A DNA stretch of 64,000 nt from Planctomycetota bacterium (GTDB lineage: Bacteria > Planctomycetota > UBA1135 > GCA-002686595). The translations under genes and the position numbers were made by a program. Numbering within the stretch: position 1 is the first letter of the stretch; each line of letters begins with the position of its first letter. The stretch spans positions 248,001 through 312,000 of the forward strand of contig JAKLKU010000005.1 in assembly GCA_023150475.1 (NCBI GenBank), read 5' to 3'. The notes under the pieces are model-generated. The model did not search any database. It worked only from the letters and a program-made list of their open reading frames with translations, and had not been told where the DNA came from. This document shows positions 17,877 through 26,086 of this stretch, piece by piece.

Positions 17877-20800
17877 GCGCGCTCCGCCCGAAGTCGCTGC
17901 GAGAGCTCGTCACGCTGCGCAACGTCGTGATCCTCACGGCACCGCTCGTCGCGCTCGTGCTCTATCTGTTCGTCGCGACGTTGCAGGACTACCAGCGCGT
18001 GCAACAGTTCGACGATTGGAACGCGCGCTCGAAACACGTCGATCGCCTCGGCTTCCAGCGCGTGCGCGCGCTGACGCGCCTGTGGCGAGCGAACGAGCTC
18101 GACCAGCGCTTCTCCGCGGAGGACGAGACGCGCCCGAGCCTGCGGCTCTTCGTCGACCAGACGCAGTTCGACGCCGTCGGCAACCACATCCTCGAACGTT
18201 GGGGCGAAGAGCTCGAAGGTCAGGTCGACGAACACGGCACGTTGCAGAAGGTCGGCATCAAACTGCGCGGCGACACCAGCGTGCACTGGACGACCGAGAA
18301 GAAGTCGTTCGCGCTGATGGCGGACCGCGGGCGGATGTTCAAGGGCTATCGCCAGCTCGCGTTCTCGGCGAAGGACGTGGTCGCGTCGTACCTCGCGAAC
18401 TCGCTGCCGCGCGAGTTCGGCCTGCCGTGCGCGGACACCGCGATCGTGCCAGTGTTCCTGAACGACCGTTTCTACGGGCTCTTCCGGTTCACCGAGACGC
18501 TCGACGAATCGTTCCTGCGCAGGCACGTGATGCTGCCGGGCAACATCTACCGCGGCGACGCGGCGGAACGCGGCGAGTACTTCAAGCATCAGGAACGCGA
18601 GCTCTTCAAGAACCTCTACATCTGGGATCGCGCCGCGAAGAACGATCGGCCGGGCTCGACCGGCACGGCGGCACTCGGTGAATGGCTCGCGGCGCTCAAC
18701 GGCTCGACGCACGCCGACTTCGAACGCGCGCTGTCGTGGGTCGAGCGCGACGAGCTCTCTCGCATGCTCGCCTTGATGCTCGCGTGCGGCGATCCGTTCC
18801 ACATGAGCGGCGTGCACAACCAGTTCTGGTACGAGGATCCGTCGTCCGGACGGTTGCACCAGATCCCGTGGGACGTGCGCTTGCTCGATCTCGAGCGTCC
18901 GCCGCAAGGTTCGAACTTCAACCGCGCGCTGCGGACGTTCCTGCGCGATCCGCGCGTGTTCGATGGCGCGCTCGCCGAGCTCGCGAAGCAGATGGCGGAC
19001 GGCCGGCTCTTCGCGGCGGCCAAGCGGCGACTCGACGAGCTCGATCAACGCTTCGGCGACATGCTGGAGTACGAACGCCTGCGTGAAGGCTTGATCCCTG
19101 ACGTCGGCTCAAGCCAAGCGTGCCTCGCGGTGCTCGAGAAGAACCTCGCGACGGTGTCGAAGTGGATCGCCGATGCGCGCGTCGCGGTGCATTCGGAGGA
19201 GACCGACTACGGCATCGTCATCGATTTCGAGCGTGGTTCGGCGGCCGGGCTCACCGTGCTCGACCTGGAACTGCGTGGGTTCGCCGCATGCGAGCTCGTC
19301 GCGCTCGACACCGGGGCCGAGCTCTCGGTCGTCTATGCCGACACCGACGGCGACGGCACGTACTCGGAGAGCGATCGTCACGTCCCGATCGCAGCCGACG
19401 GCTCACTCGCCGTGCCCGAGGTGCTGTATCCGGCGGTCGACGCATCGACGCCGAACCTGAAGCCCGCGCCGCTCGCGTACCGCTACTTCGTGATCGGCGC
19501 GAAGGGCCCGGTCGTGCCGAAACTCGTCAATCGCCACACCGGCGCGCCGGTCGAACCGAGCGACTGGCCGTTCGGCACTCCGATCGCGAGCACTTCGGCG
19601 TGGCACCCTTGGCTCGAACGGACGACGCAAGGTTCGCTGCGCAAGCTCTCCGGCGAGGTCAAGCTCGACACCACGCTCGTCGTCCGCCGCGGCGAGACGC
19701 TCTCGATCGAACCCGGCACGCGCCTGCTGCTCGGTCCGAACGTCTCGTTGCTCGCGTACGGTCGCGTCACCGCCAAGGGCACGGCCGACGCGCCGATCGT
19801 CTTCGTCAACGCGGAGCCGCTGAAACCATGGGGCTCGCTCGCGCTGCAAGGCGAAGGCACGAACGGCAGCGAGTTCGAGCACGTGCGCTTCGAGGGCGGC
19901 GGCGGCGCGTTGCTCGAGCGCGTCGAGTACACCGGCATGGTCTGCGTGCACAACGCCTACGACGTGTGGTTCCGCGACTGCACGTTCGAGTCGAACATGC
20001 GCTGCGACGACATGATCCACGCCGACATCGCGGATCTCTATCTGCTCCGCTGCGCGTTCCGCAACGCGAACGGCGATGCGATCGACTACGACATGTCCGG
20101 CGGTTCGGTCCGCGAGTGCACGATCGATCGGTCGGCGAACGACGGCTGCGACTTCATGACGTGCTGGCCGAGCGTGATCGGTTGCACGATCACGAACTCC
20201 GGCGACAAGGGCATTTCGGTCGGCGAAGCGAGTCGGCCGGTGATCTTCGGCAACGTGATCCGCGACTGCAATCGCGGCATCGAAGTGAAAGATACGTCCG
20301 AGCCCGTGATCGCCCACAACCTGATCGAAGGCTGCAAGGTCGGCGTGCGCGCGAGGCTCAAGAACTGGCGTTACGGCTACGGCGGCTGGCCGAAGCTCGT
20401 CAACTCGATCGTCGCGAAGAACGCACAGGTCTTCGAGTTCGACGCGAAGACGCACGTGACGCTGCTCGGCTCCCAGATCGGCGCGAGCGACGACGTGCAG
20501 GCGCCGGTCGACGCGGATTGGCTGTTGCAGCGGTACGGGCTCGACCCCGCGAGCGACCGCCTCGGTCCCGTCGCGCACTTCGCGGAGTTCGCGCCGATCG
20601 AGCCGCGGGTCCACGTCGAGTTCGAGGACGATTTCGGGCATCCGAGCGACGGTTGGATCCGCGCGGCGGGCGTGCGACGGCTCGACAAGCGCGTCGAAGG
20701 GCTCGTCGCGACGTTCAAGCGCGAGCCCGGTGCGTTCGGCACCGTGGTCGATTGGCGACTCGACGACCCGGCGCTGCGCCACGTGCTCGCCGTCGAGGTC

Positions 20801-21043
20801 GGCACGCAGGACATGCTCTCGGCCGAGCTCGTGGTCACCGCGAACGACGGCACGGAACTCGTCGCGCCGCTCGACGTGCAGCACGATCCGACGCGCTTCC
20901 AGTTCGTGATGCTCGAGCTCCCGGCCGGCGGTTATCGCGGACTGATGATCCGCGGCGAGCCGAACAGCGCGCCGCAGAGCGGCGTGTCGTGCGTCTTCGT
21001 GCACCGATACGACGTCGTCGGGTTGCCGCGGGAGGCGAAATGA
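17873..21043 (+). CDS. CotH kinase-like protein fused to a right-handed beta-helix (1056 aa)
   Basis: The N-terminus has one helix (about 17-37), so the rest is probably periplasmic. Residues about 90-345 form a CotH atypical protein-kinase domain: RGDTSVHW with KKSF (132-146), DRFYGLFRFTETLDESFLRRH region (198-218), and the metal-binding PWDVRLLD (332-339). Bacillus CotH phosphorylates spore-coat proteins. A linker domain follows, then from about residue 587 to 858 come strongly periodic parallel-beta-helix repeats (patterns such as FRDCTFESNM, VRECTIDRSAND, VIGCTITNSGDKG, VIRDCNRGIEV), a fold usual in polysaccharide-binding or -cleaving proteins. The C-terminal 190 residues look like a beta-sandwich. 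The fusion suggests a kinase or phosphotransferase acting on a cell-surface polymer. It lies mid-operon, with ATGA overlaps at both ends. Confidence 0.85.
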   Translation: MSALRPKSLRELVTLRNVVILTAPLVALVLYLFVATLQDYQRVQQFDDWNARSKHVDRLGFQRVRALTRLWRANELDQRFSAEDETRPSLRLFVDQTQFDAVGNHILERWGEELEGQVDEHGTLQKVGIKLRGDTSVHWTTEKKSFALMADRGRMFKGYRQLAFSAKDVVASYLANSLPREFGLPCADTAIVPVFLNDRFYGLFRFTETLDESFLRRHVMLPGNIYRGDAAERGEYFKHQERELFKNLYIWDRAAKNDRPGSTGTAALGEWLAALNGSTHADFERALSWVERDELSRMLALMLACGDPFHMSGVHNQFWYEDPSSGRLHQIPWDVRLLDLERPPQGSNFNRALRTFLRDPRVFDGALAELAKQMADGRLFAAAKRRLDELDQRFGDMLEYERLREGLIPDVGSSQACLAVLEKNLATVSKWIADARVAVHSEETDYGIVIDFERGSAAGLTVLDLELRGFAACELVALDTGAELSVVYADTDGDGTYSESDRHVPIAADGSLAVPEVLYPAVDASTPNLKPAPLAYRYFVIGAKGPVVPKLVNRHTGAPVEPSDWPFGTPIASTSAWHPWLERTTQGSLRKLSGEVKLDTTLVVRRGETLSIEPGTRLLLGPNVSLLAYGRVTAKGTADAPIVFVNAEPLKPWGSLALQGEGTNGSEFEHVRFEGGGGALLERVEYTGMVCVHNAYDVWFRDCTFESNMRCDDMIHADIADLYLLRCAFRNANGDAIDYDMSGGSVRECTIDRSANDGCDFMTCWPSVIGCTITNSGDKGISVGEASRPVIFGNVIRDCNRGIEVKDTSEPVIAHNLIEGCKVGVRARLKNWRYGYGGWPKLVNSIVAKNAQVFEFDAKTHVTLLGSQIGASDDVQAPVDADWLLQRYGLDPASDRLGPVAHFAEFAPIEPRVHVEFEDDFGHPSDGWIRAAGVRRLDKRVEGLVATFKREPGAFGTVVDWRLDDPALRHVLAVEVGTQDMLSAELVVTANDGTELVAPLDVQHDPTRFQFVMLELPAGGYRGLMIRGEPNSAPQSGVSCVFVHRYDVVGLPREAK

Positions 21044-22095
21044 CGCTGTGCGCGGCGCTGACGCTCGCGACGGCGCTCGCCGCGCCGCCCGAAGACGACG
21101 GACGGTTCTCGTTCGTCGTGCTCGGCCACTTGCGCGGTGATCGCAACGGCGAGCTCCTGCAGAACCTCGACGAGGTGCTCGGCGAAGTCGAGCGGCTGAA
21201 GCCCGACCTCGTCTTCCTGTGCGGCGACTTGATCTGGGGCGACATCGAGGCACCGTCGACCGACGCGGCGGCGATCCGCGCCGATTGGGACGCGCTCGAC
21301 GCGCGGCTCGCGAAACTCTCGATGCCCGTGCACCGCGTGCCGGGCAATCACGACGTCAACGACGTCACGACGCGCGACGTCTGGCGCGAACGCTACGGCG
21401 ATCTGCCGACCGCGATCGAGCACGAAGGCTCGCGTTTCCTGCTGCTCCGTTCGGTCTGGTGGCCCGACGACGGCGACACCCGCAAGCACCCCGACGAGTT
21501 CATCCGCGGCAAGAACCTCGACGACGATCAGATCGCTTTCCTGGCGCGCGAGCTCGCCACGCCGCACCGTCACGCGTTCGTCGTCATGCACCACCTCTTG
21601 TGGTGGGACGAAAACGCCGGCTGGTGGAAGAAGGTCCATCCGCAGCTCGCGTCGGCGCGCGTCGACGCCGTCTTCGGCGGAGACTACGGGCCGCTCAAGT
21701 TCTCGGCGGACGAGCGCGACGGTGTGAAGTACCTCCAGACGTCGATCGAGAACGTGATCAGCCTCGAGATGCTGCGCACCCGCGAGCTCTCGCGGCAGCT
21801 CTCCGCGCAGTTCGACAACTTCCTGCTCGTCGAAGTCGACGGCGAGAACGTGCGCTACGACGTGCGCACCGTCGGCGCGCTCTCGACCGGCAAGTTCTCG
21901 CCGCAGCGCTTCCGCGCGATCAACGAGTTCGACAAGGACACGTTCGCACGCAAGCTCTTCAAGCGCTTCTCGACGCCGGACCGGCTCGTCACGAACCTCG
22001 CGCTCGCCGTTGCCGCGAGCTTCGTCGCGGGACTCGTCTGCGCCGGCGCCTTCGTGTTCCTGCGGCGCCGCGCGGCCCGCGGAGGCCGCGGATGA
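21040..22095 (+). CDS. Metallophosphoesterase-fold protein with altered metal ligands, C-terminal anchor
   Basis: The 351-residue protein has a short signal-like N-terminus (residues 1-15, rich in Leu/Ala). It then shows calcineurin-like motifs: VLGHLRGD (28-34) in place of the usual D-x-H block, CGDLIWGD (61-68), PGNHD (101-105), VVMHHLLWW, and GGDYG where GHxH is normal. A C-terminal helix (about 322-343) ends in RRRAARGGRG, giving a tail anchor. Because the first Asp and the last His ligands are replaced, it is either a subfamily with different coordination or an inactive binding protein. It lies between the CotH gene and two glycosyltransferases, with ATGA overlaps. Removal of phosphate from a surface polymer is a possible role. 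Confidence 0.75.
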   Translation: MTLCAALTLATALAAPPEDDGRFSFVVLGHLRGDRNGELLQNLDEVLGEVERLKPDLVFLCGDLIWGDIEAPSTDAAAIRADWDALDARLAKLSMPVHRVPGNHDVNDVTTRDVWRERYGDLPTAIEHEGSRFLLLRSVWWPDDGDTRKHPDEFIRGKNLDDDQIAFLARELATPHRHAFVVMHHLLWWDENAGWWKKVHPQLASARVDAVFGGDYGPLKFSADERDGVKYLQTSIENVISLEMLRTRELSRQLSAQFDNFLLVEVDGENVRYDVRTVGALSTGKFSPQRFRAINEFDKDTFARKLFKRFSTPDRLVTNLALAVAASFVAGLVCAGAFVFLRRRAARGGRG

Positions 22096-23270
22096 GGATC
22101 GGCGTCGACGCGACGTGTTGGGCGAACGCCCGCGGCTACGGTCGCTTCACGCGCGAGCTCTGCACGACGATGGTCGAGCGCGCGCCCGACGACCGCTTCG
22201 TGTTCTTCGCCGACGAACGCGCCGCGGCGTGTTTCGAGCTCCGCGGCCCGAACGTCGAGCTCGTCACCGTCCCGCTCGGCGCGTCGCCGACCGAAGCGGC
22301 GTCCGCCGACGGCAATCGCTCGCCGTTCGACATGCTCAAACTGACGCGCGCGGTGTCGAAGCACTCGCTCGACGTCTTCTTCTCGCCGTCGGTGTACACG
22401 TACTTCCCGCTGCCGCCGGGCTTGCGCGCCGTCGTGACGATCCACGACGCGATCGCGGAGCGTTTTCCGCACCTGACGCTGCCGTCGACGCGCGCACGGC
22501 TCTTCTGGAAGGCGAAAGTGAAGCTCGCGCTGCTCCAAGCGCGAACCGTCCTCACGGTCTCCGAGTTCTCGAAGCGCGACATCGCGCGTGTGCTCGGCGT
22601 GCCGGAGGCACGTATCCGCGTGTCGGTCGAAGCGCCTGCCGAGGTCTATCGGCCGAGCGCGTCGCCCGCGGACATCCGTCGCGCCGTCGCGAAGTTCGGT
22701 CTGCCGGAGAACGCGCGGTGGCTGACCTACGTCGGCGGCTTCAATCCGCACAAACACGTCGACTTGATCGTGCAAGCGCACGCGGCCGTCTCGAAGCGTT
22801 CGACGACGCCCCTCTACTTGCTGCTCGTCGGCACGATCGACAAGGACGTCTTCCACGGCGACCAAGCGCGCATCCGCGCGACGATCCGCGAGCTCGGCAC
22901 CGAGAGCACCGTGATCTGGACCGGCTTCGTCGCCGACGACGAGCTGCGGCACCTGCACTCCGGCGCGCTCGCTCTGCTCCTGCCGAGCGCGTGTGAAGGG
23001 TTCGGCCTGCCCGCGGTCGAAGCGGCGGCGTGCGGCGCGCCGGTGATCGCGACGCGCGAAAGCCCGCTCCCCGAGCTGCTCGAAGGCGGCGGCGTGTTCG
23101 TGAACCCAGGCAAGCTCGACGAGCTCGTCGAGGCGCTCGCGCTCCTCGCGACCGACGAGCCGACGCGAGAGAGAATGGCCGCGAAGGCGCTCGAACGGGC
23201 TCGCGCGCTCGATTGGCCGCGCGGGGCCGACGCGGCGCTCGCGGCGTTGCGCGAGGCGGCACGGCGATGA
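22092..23270 (+). CDS. GT4-type glycosyltransferase (392 aa)
   Basis: This is a GT-B glycosyltransferase of family 4. The N-terminal half begins MRIGVDATCWA and contains VVTIHDAIAERFP and TVLTVSEFSKRDI. The C-terminal half has YVGGFNPHKHVD and the nucleotide-sugar donor site EGFGLPAVEAAACGAPVIA, with the two conserved Glu of the E-x7-E element, followed by PLPELLEGGG. Its length is typical. The starting ATG overlaps the phosphoesterase stop, and the stop overlaps the next glycosyltransferase. It is cytoplasmic and acts on a nucleotide sugar; acceptor and linkage are unknown. Confidence 0.9.
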   Translation: MRIGVDATCWANARGYGRFTRELCTTMVERAPDDRFVFFADERAAACFELRGPNVELVTVPLGASPTEAASADGNRSPFDMLKLTRAVSKHSLDVFFSPSVYTYFPLPPGLRAVVTIHDAIAERFPHLTLPSTRARLFWKAKVKLALLQARTVLTVSEFSKRDIARVLGVPEARIRVSVEAPAEVYRPSASPADIRRAVAKFGLPENARWLTYVGGFNPHKHVDLIVQAHAAVSKRSTTPLYLLLVGTIDKDVFHGDQARIRATIRELGTESTVIWTGFVADDELRHLHSGALALLLPSACEGFGLPAVEAAACGAPVIATRESPLPELLEGGGVFVNPGKLDELVEALALLATDEPTRERMAAKALERARALDWPRGADAALAALREAARR

Positions 23271-24574
23271 AACCGCTGCGCTTCTGCCACCTCACGACGT
23301 TCTACCCGCCGCACAACTTCGGCGGCGATGGTATCGGCATCCAACGGCTCGTGCGTGGGCTCGCCAAGCTCGGCCACCACAACACGGTCGTGCACGACGT
23401 CGACGCCTACCGTCTGCTCGCCAAGAACAAGGAGCCGAAGGATCTTGGCGAGCCCGAGGGCGTCGAAGTGATCCGGCTGCGGAGCGATTGGGGCAAGCTC
23501 TCGTGCCTGCTGACGCAGCAGCTCGGACGGCCGGTCGTCCACGGCTCGCAGATCGCCGAGATCCTCGAACGCGGCAACTACGACGTCATCAACTTCCACA
23601 ACGTGTCGCTGGTCGGCGGGCCGGGGATCCTGAAGTACGGCGACGCGGTCAAGCTGTACATGGCGCACGAGCACTGGCTCGTCTGCCCGAGCCACGTGCT
23701 GTGGCGCCACAACCGTGAAGTCTGCACGGGCCGCGAATGCACGAAGTGCGTGCTCGCGTATCGCCGACCGCCGCAGGCGTGGCGTTACACCAACTACCTT
23801 TCGCGCGAACTGCGCCACGTCGACGCGTTCATCGCGATGAGTCGCTTCAGCCGCGACAAACACCGCGAGTTCGGCTTCCCGCGCGACATGGAGGTGCTGT
23901 CGTACTTCCTGCCGGAACCGGAGCCCCGCGCGACGACGACGCCGAGCTCGACACCGCTCCACTCGAGGCCCTATTTCCTGTTCGTCGGCCGTCTCGAGAA
24001 GATCAAAGGCCTCGACGACGTGCTGCCGATCTTCCGCGATTACAAAGATGCCGATTTGCTGATCTGCGGCGACGGCGAATATGCCGACACGCTCAAACGC
24101 GCAGGCGCCGGTATCGACAACGTGCGTTTCCTGGGCCGCGTCTCGAACGAAGACCTCGCCAATTACTACGAGCACGCTCTCGCGTTGATCGTGCCTTCGA
24201 TCTGTTTCGAGACATTCGGCATCATCCTGATCGAAGCGTTCCGGTCGCGCATTCCGGTGATCGCCCGCCGGATCGGGCCTTTCCCCGAGATCATGGAGCT
24301 CGCGAAGGGCGGCGAACTCTTCGGCACTCCCGAAGAGCTCGTCGCGGCGCTGCGCCGCTTCCAGAGCGATCCTGCGCACCGCGAGCGCTGCGCGGAGGCC
24401 GGACACCGCGCGTTCCTCGAGCACTGGACGGAGCAAGCCGTCCTTCCGCGTTATCTCGACATCGTGAGCCGCGCCGCCGAGCGCAAAGGTCGAATCGAGA
24501 TCTCACGCGCGCTCCGCGCTCGAGACGACTGCGCACTTCGTCCTTCCGCGCCTACGAATTCGGGCAGCCCGTGA
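23267..24574 (+). CDS. GT4-type glycosyltransferase with a Cys-rich insertion (435 aa)
   Basis: The N-terminal motif TTFYPPHNFGGDGIGIQRLVRG and the C-terminal donor-binding region (FETFGIILIEAFRSRIPVIA followed by GPFPEIME) define a GT4 enzyme. The central YFLFVGRLEKIKGLD is the usual start of the second Rossmann domain. A short insertion near residues 146-160 holds CTGRECTKC, three Cys that might bind a metal. This insertion is known from other GT4 proteins of envelope clusters. It is the last gene of the run that begins at 12485; the last 20 residues are low in order. Cytoplasmic, probably membrane-associated. Confidence 0.9.
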   Translation: MKPLRFCHLTTFYPPHNFGGDGIGIQRLVRGLAKLGHHNTVVHDVDAYRLLAKNKEPKDLGEPEGVEVIRLRSDWGKLSCLLTQQLGRPVVHGSQIAEILERGNYDVINFHNVSLVGGPGILKYGDAVKLYMAHEHWLVCPSHVLWRHNREVCTGRECTKCVLAYRRPPQAWRYTNYLSRELRHVDAFIAMSRFSRDKHREFGFPRDMEVLSYFLPEPEPRATTTPSSTPLHSRPYFLFVGRLEKIKGLDDVLPIFRDYKDADLLICGDGEYADTLKRAGAGIDNVRFLGRVSNEDLANYYEHALALIVPSICFETFGIILIEAFRSRIPVIARRIGPFPEIMELAKGGELFGTPEELVAALRRFQSDPAHRERCAEAGHRAFLEHWTEQAVLPRYLDIVSRAAERKGRIEISRALRARDDCALRPSAPTNSGSP

Positions 24575-24582
24575 TTAGTCTG

Positions 24583-24602
24583 CGGCGGTCCTAGAACTGC
24601 CG
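24583..24602. promoter_or_regulatory. 20-bp imperfect dyad before the RND efflux operon
   Basis: CGGCGGTCCT and AGAACTGCCG form a dyad with eight of ten arm positions matching. It sits 18 bases before the ATG at 24620, downstream of a TAGTCT hexamer (24576-24581) that could be a -10 box. It could be an operator for the efflux genes or the stem of a transcript-end hairpin of the preceding operon. Confidence 0.25.
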
Positions 24603-24619
24603 ACCTTCACGGCGCCCCC

Positions 24620-26086
24620 ATGACCGGCCACGCTTCCACGTCTCCGTTTCCACAGCGTTCTTCGTACTTCGTCGCACTCGTGCTCGCGCTCGCCGCGTGT
24701 CGAGCGAGCGAACCGGGTCACGTCGCGGCGAGCTCGCACTCGGCGCCACGCGCGACCACGTCGTCCGCGGACCTGCAAGCGCAGCACGTCACACCTCGCG
24801 TCGCCGGCGCTCCCCTGACGCTCGCGGACGTCGTCGAGCTCGCGCTCGCGAGGAACCCAGATCGTGAAGCGGCGAGCGCTCGCGTCGCCGCCGCGTCCGC
24901 CGTGCTCGCGCGCGCCGAAGCGGCGTTCTGGCCGACCGTCGGCGTGCAAGGCTCGTGGGTCCGCAGCGACGCGCCGTCGAGTTATCTCTTCAAACACATC
25001 GACGGTCACGCGCTGCCGCCAGGCGCGGATTTCAACGACCCAGGTTGGTTCGGTGCGACCGAGCTCGCGGTCGCCGCGCGCTGGAACCTCTGGAACGGCG
25101 GGCGCGACGAAGCCACGGCGCGCGCCGCACGCAGCGAGCACGAAGCACGCGCCGGAGAGCTCCGCGCGATCGACGAACAACTCGCGGCGCACGCAGTGCT
25201 CGCGGTCGTGGACGCCCGCGTCGCACGCGAACTCGCGTCGGCGGCCGCCGCGAGCATCGCGACGGTCGAAGCGCAGCTCGACGAGACTCGCGCGCGCGTC
25301 GAGCGCGGCGCCGCGTTGCGCTCGGACGTGCTTTCGCTCGAAGTGCGGCTCGCACAAGCCCGCGAAAGCGTGCTGCGCTCCGAGTTCGGCGAGAAACTCG
25401 CGCTGGCGGCGCTGCGGCGCTTGCTGTCGCTCGATCCCGAGGAGCCGCTCGCCCTCGCGACGGGCGTGACGGCGTCGACCCAGGAGCCGGCGACGATCCA
25501 GCAAGCGCTCGCGCAGGCCTACGAGCACCGACCCGAGCTCGAAAGCGCTCGCCACGCCGCCGACGCGGCGCGGTTGCGGGCGCGCGCCGCCGCGAAGGCG
25601 TGGCTGCCGAGGCTCGACCTCGAAGCACGCGGCTGGGCCGACGACCTCGACTCCGGCGCGGACTTCGACGATCCCAACTACCAACTCGGGCTGTCGCTCG
25701 GCTTCGACGTGTTCGACGGCGGCGCGCGCGCCGCGGCTCGGCGCGAAGCCGATGCGTGGGCTCGAGCGCTCGAACGCGCGGACGCTTCGGCGAAACGCGC
25801 GATCGAGTTCGACGTGCAGCAGGCGTGGCTCGCGCTCGAGGAAGCCCGCGCGCGACTCGACGTGACGCGTGCGGCGCTCGCGGCGAGCGAAGAGACGCTG
25901 GAGCTCGTCGGCAAGCAGTTCCAGGCGGGCAGCGTCGTCGTCACGCGCTTCCTCGAAGCCGAGAGCGCGCGGACGCAGGCCAAGAGCTCGCGCGCCCGCG
26001 CCGAGCTCGACGTCGAACGCGCACGGCTCGAACTCGCTCGCGCTCGCGGCGCATTGATCGCGGAACTCCGCGGAGAACGGCGATGA
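24620..26086 (+). CDS. TolC-type outer-membrane efflux lipoprotein
   Basis: The 488-residue protein has a lipoprotein signal (lipobox LAAC, Cys27), as many outer-membrane factors do. It then shows two OEP repeats (roughly residues 57-250 and 270-470), made of long Ala/Arg/Glu-rich helices with short hairpin strands such as FNDPGWFGATELAVAARWNLW. It forms the outer-membrane exit duct of a tripartite pump. The next two genes encode the adaptor and the RND permease, and the stop overlaps the adaptor start by four bases, so the three form an operon. Confidence 0.9.
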   Translation: MTGHASTSPFPQRSSYFVALVLALAACRASEPGHVAASSHSAPRATTSSADLQAQHVTPRVAGAPLTLADVVELALARNPDREAASARVAAASAVLARAEAAFWPTVGVQGSWVRSDAPSSYLFKHIDGHALPPGADFNDPGWFGATELAVAARWNLWNGGRDEATARAARSEHEARAGELRAIDEQLAAHAVLAVVDARVARELASAAAASIATVEAQLDETRARVERGAALRSDVLSLEVRLAQARESVLRSEFGEKLALAALRRLLSLDPEEPLALATGVTASTQEPATIQQALAQAYEHRPELESARHAADAARLRARAAAKAWLPRLDLEARGWADDLDSGADFDDPNYQLGLSLGFDVFDGGARAAARREADAWARALERADASAKRAIEFDVQQAWLALEEARARLDVTRAALAASEETLELVGKQFQAGSVVVTRFLEAESARTQAKSSRARAELDVERARLELARARGALIAELRGERR

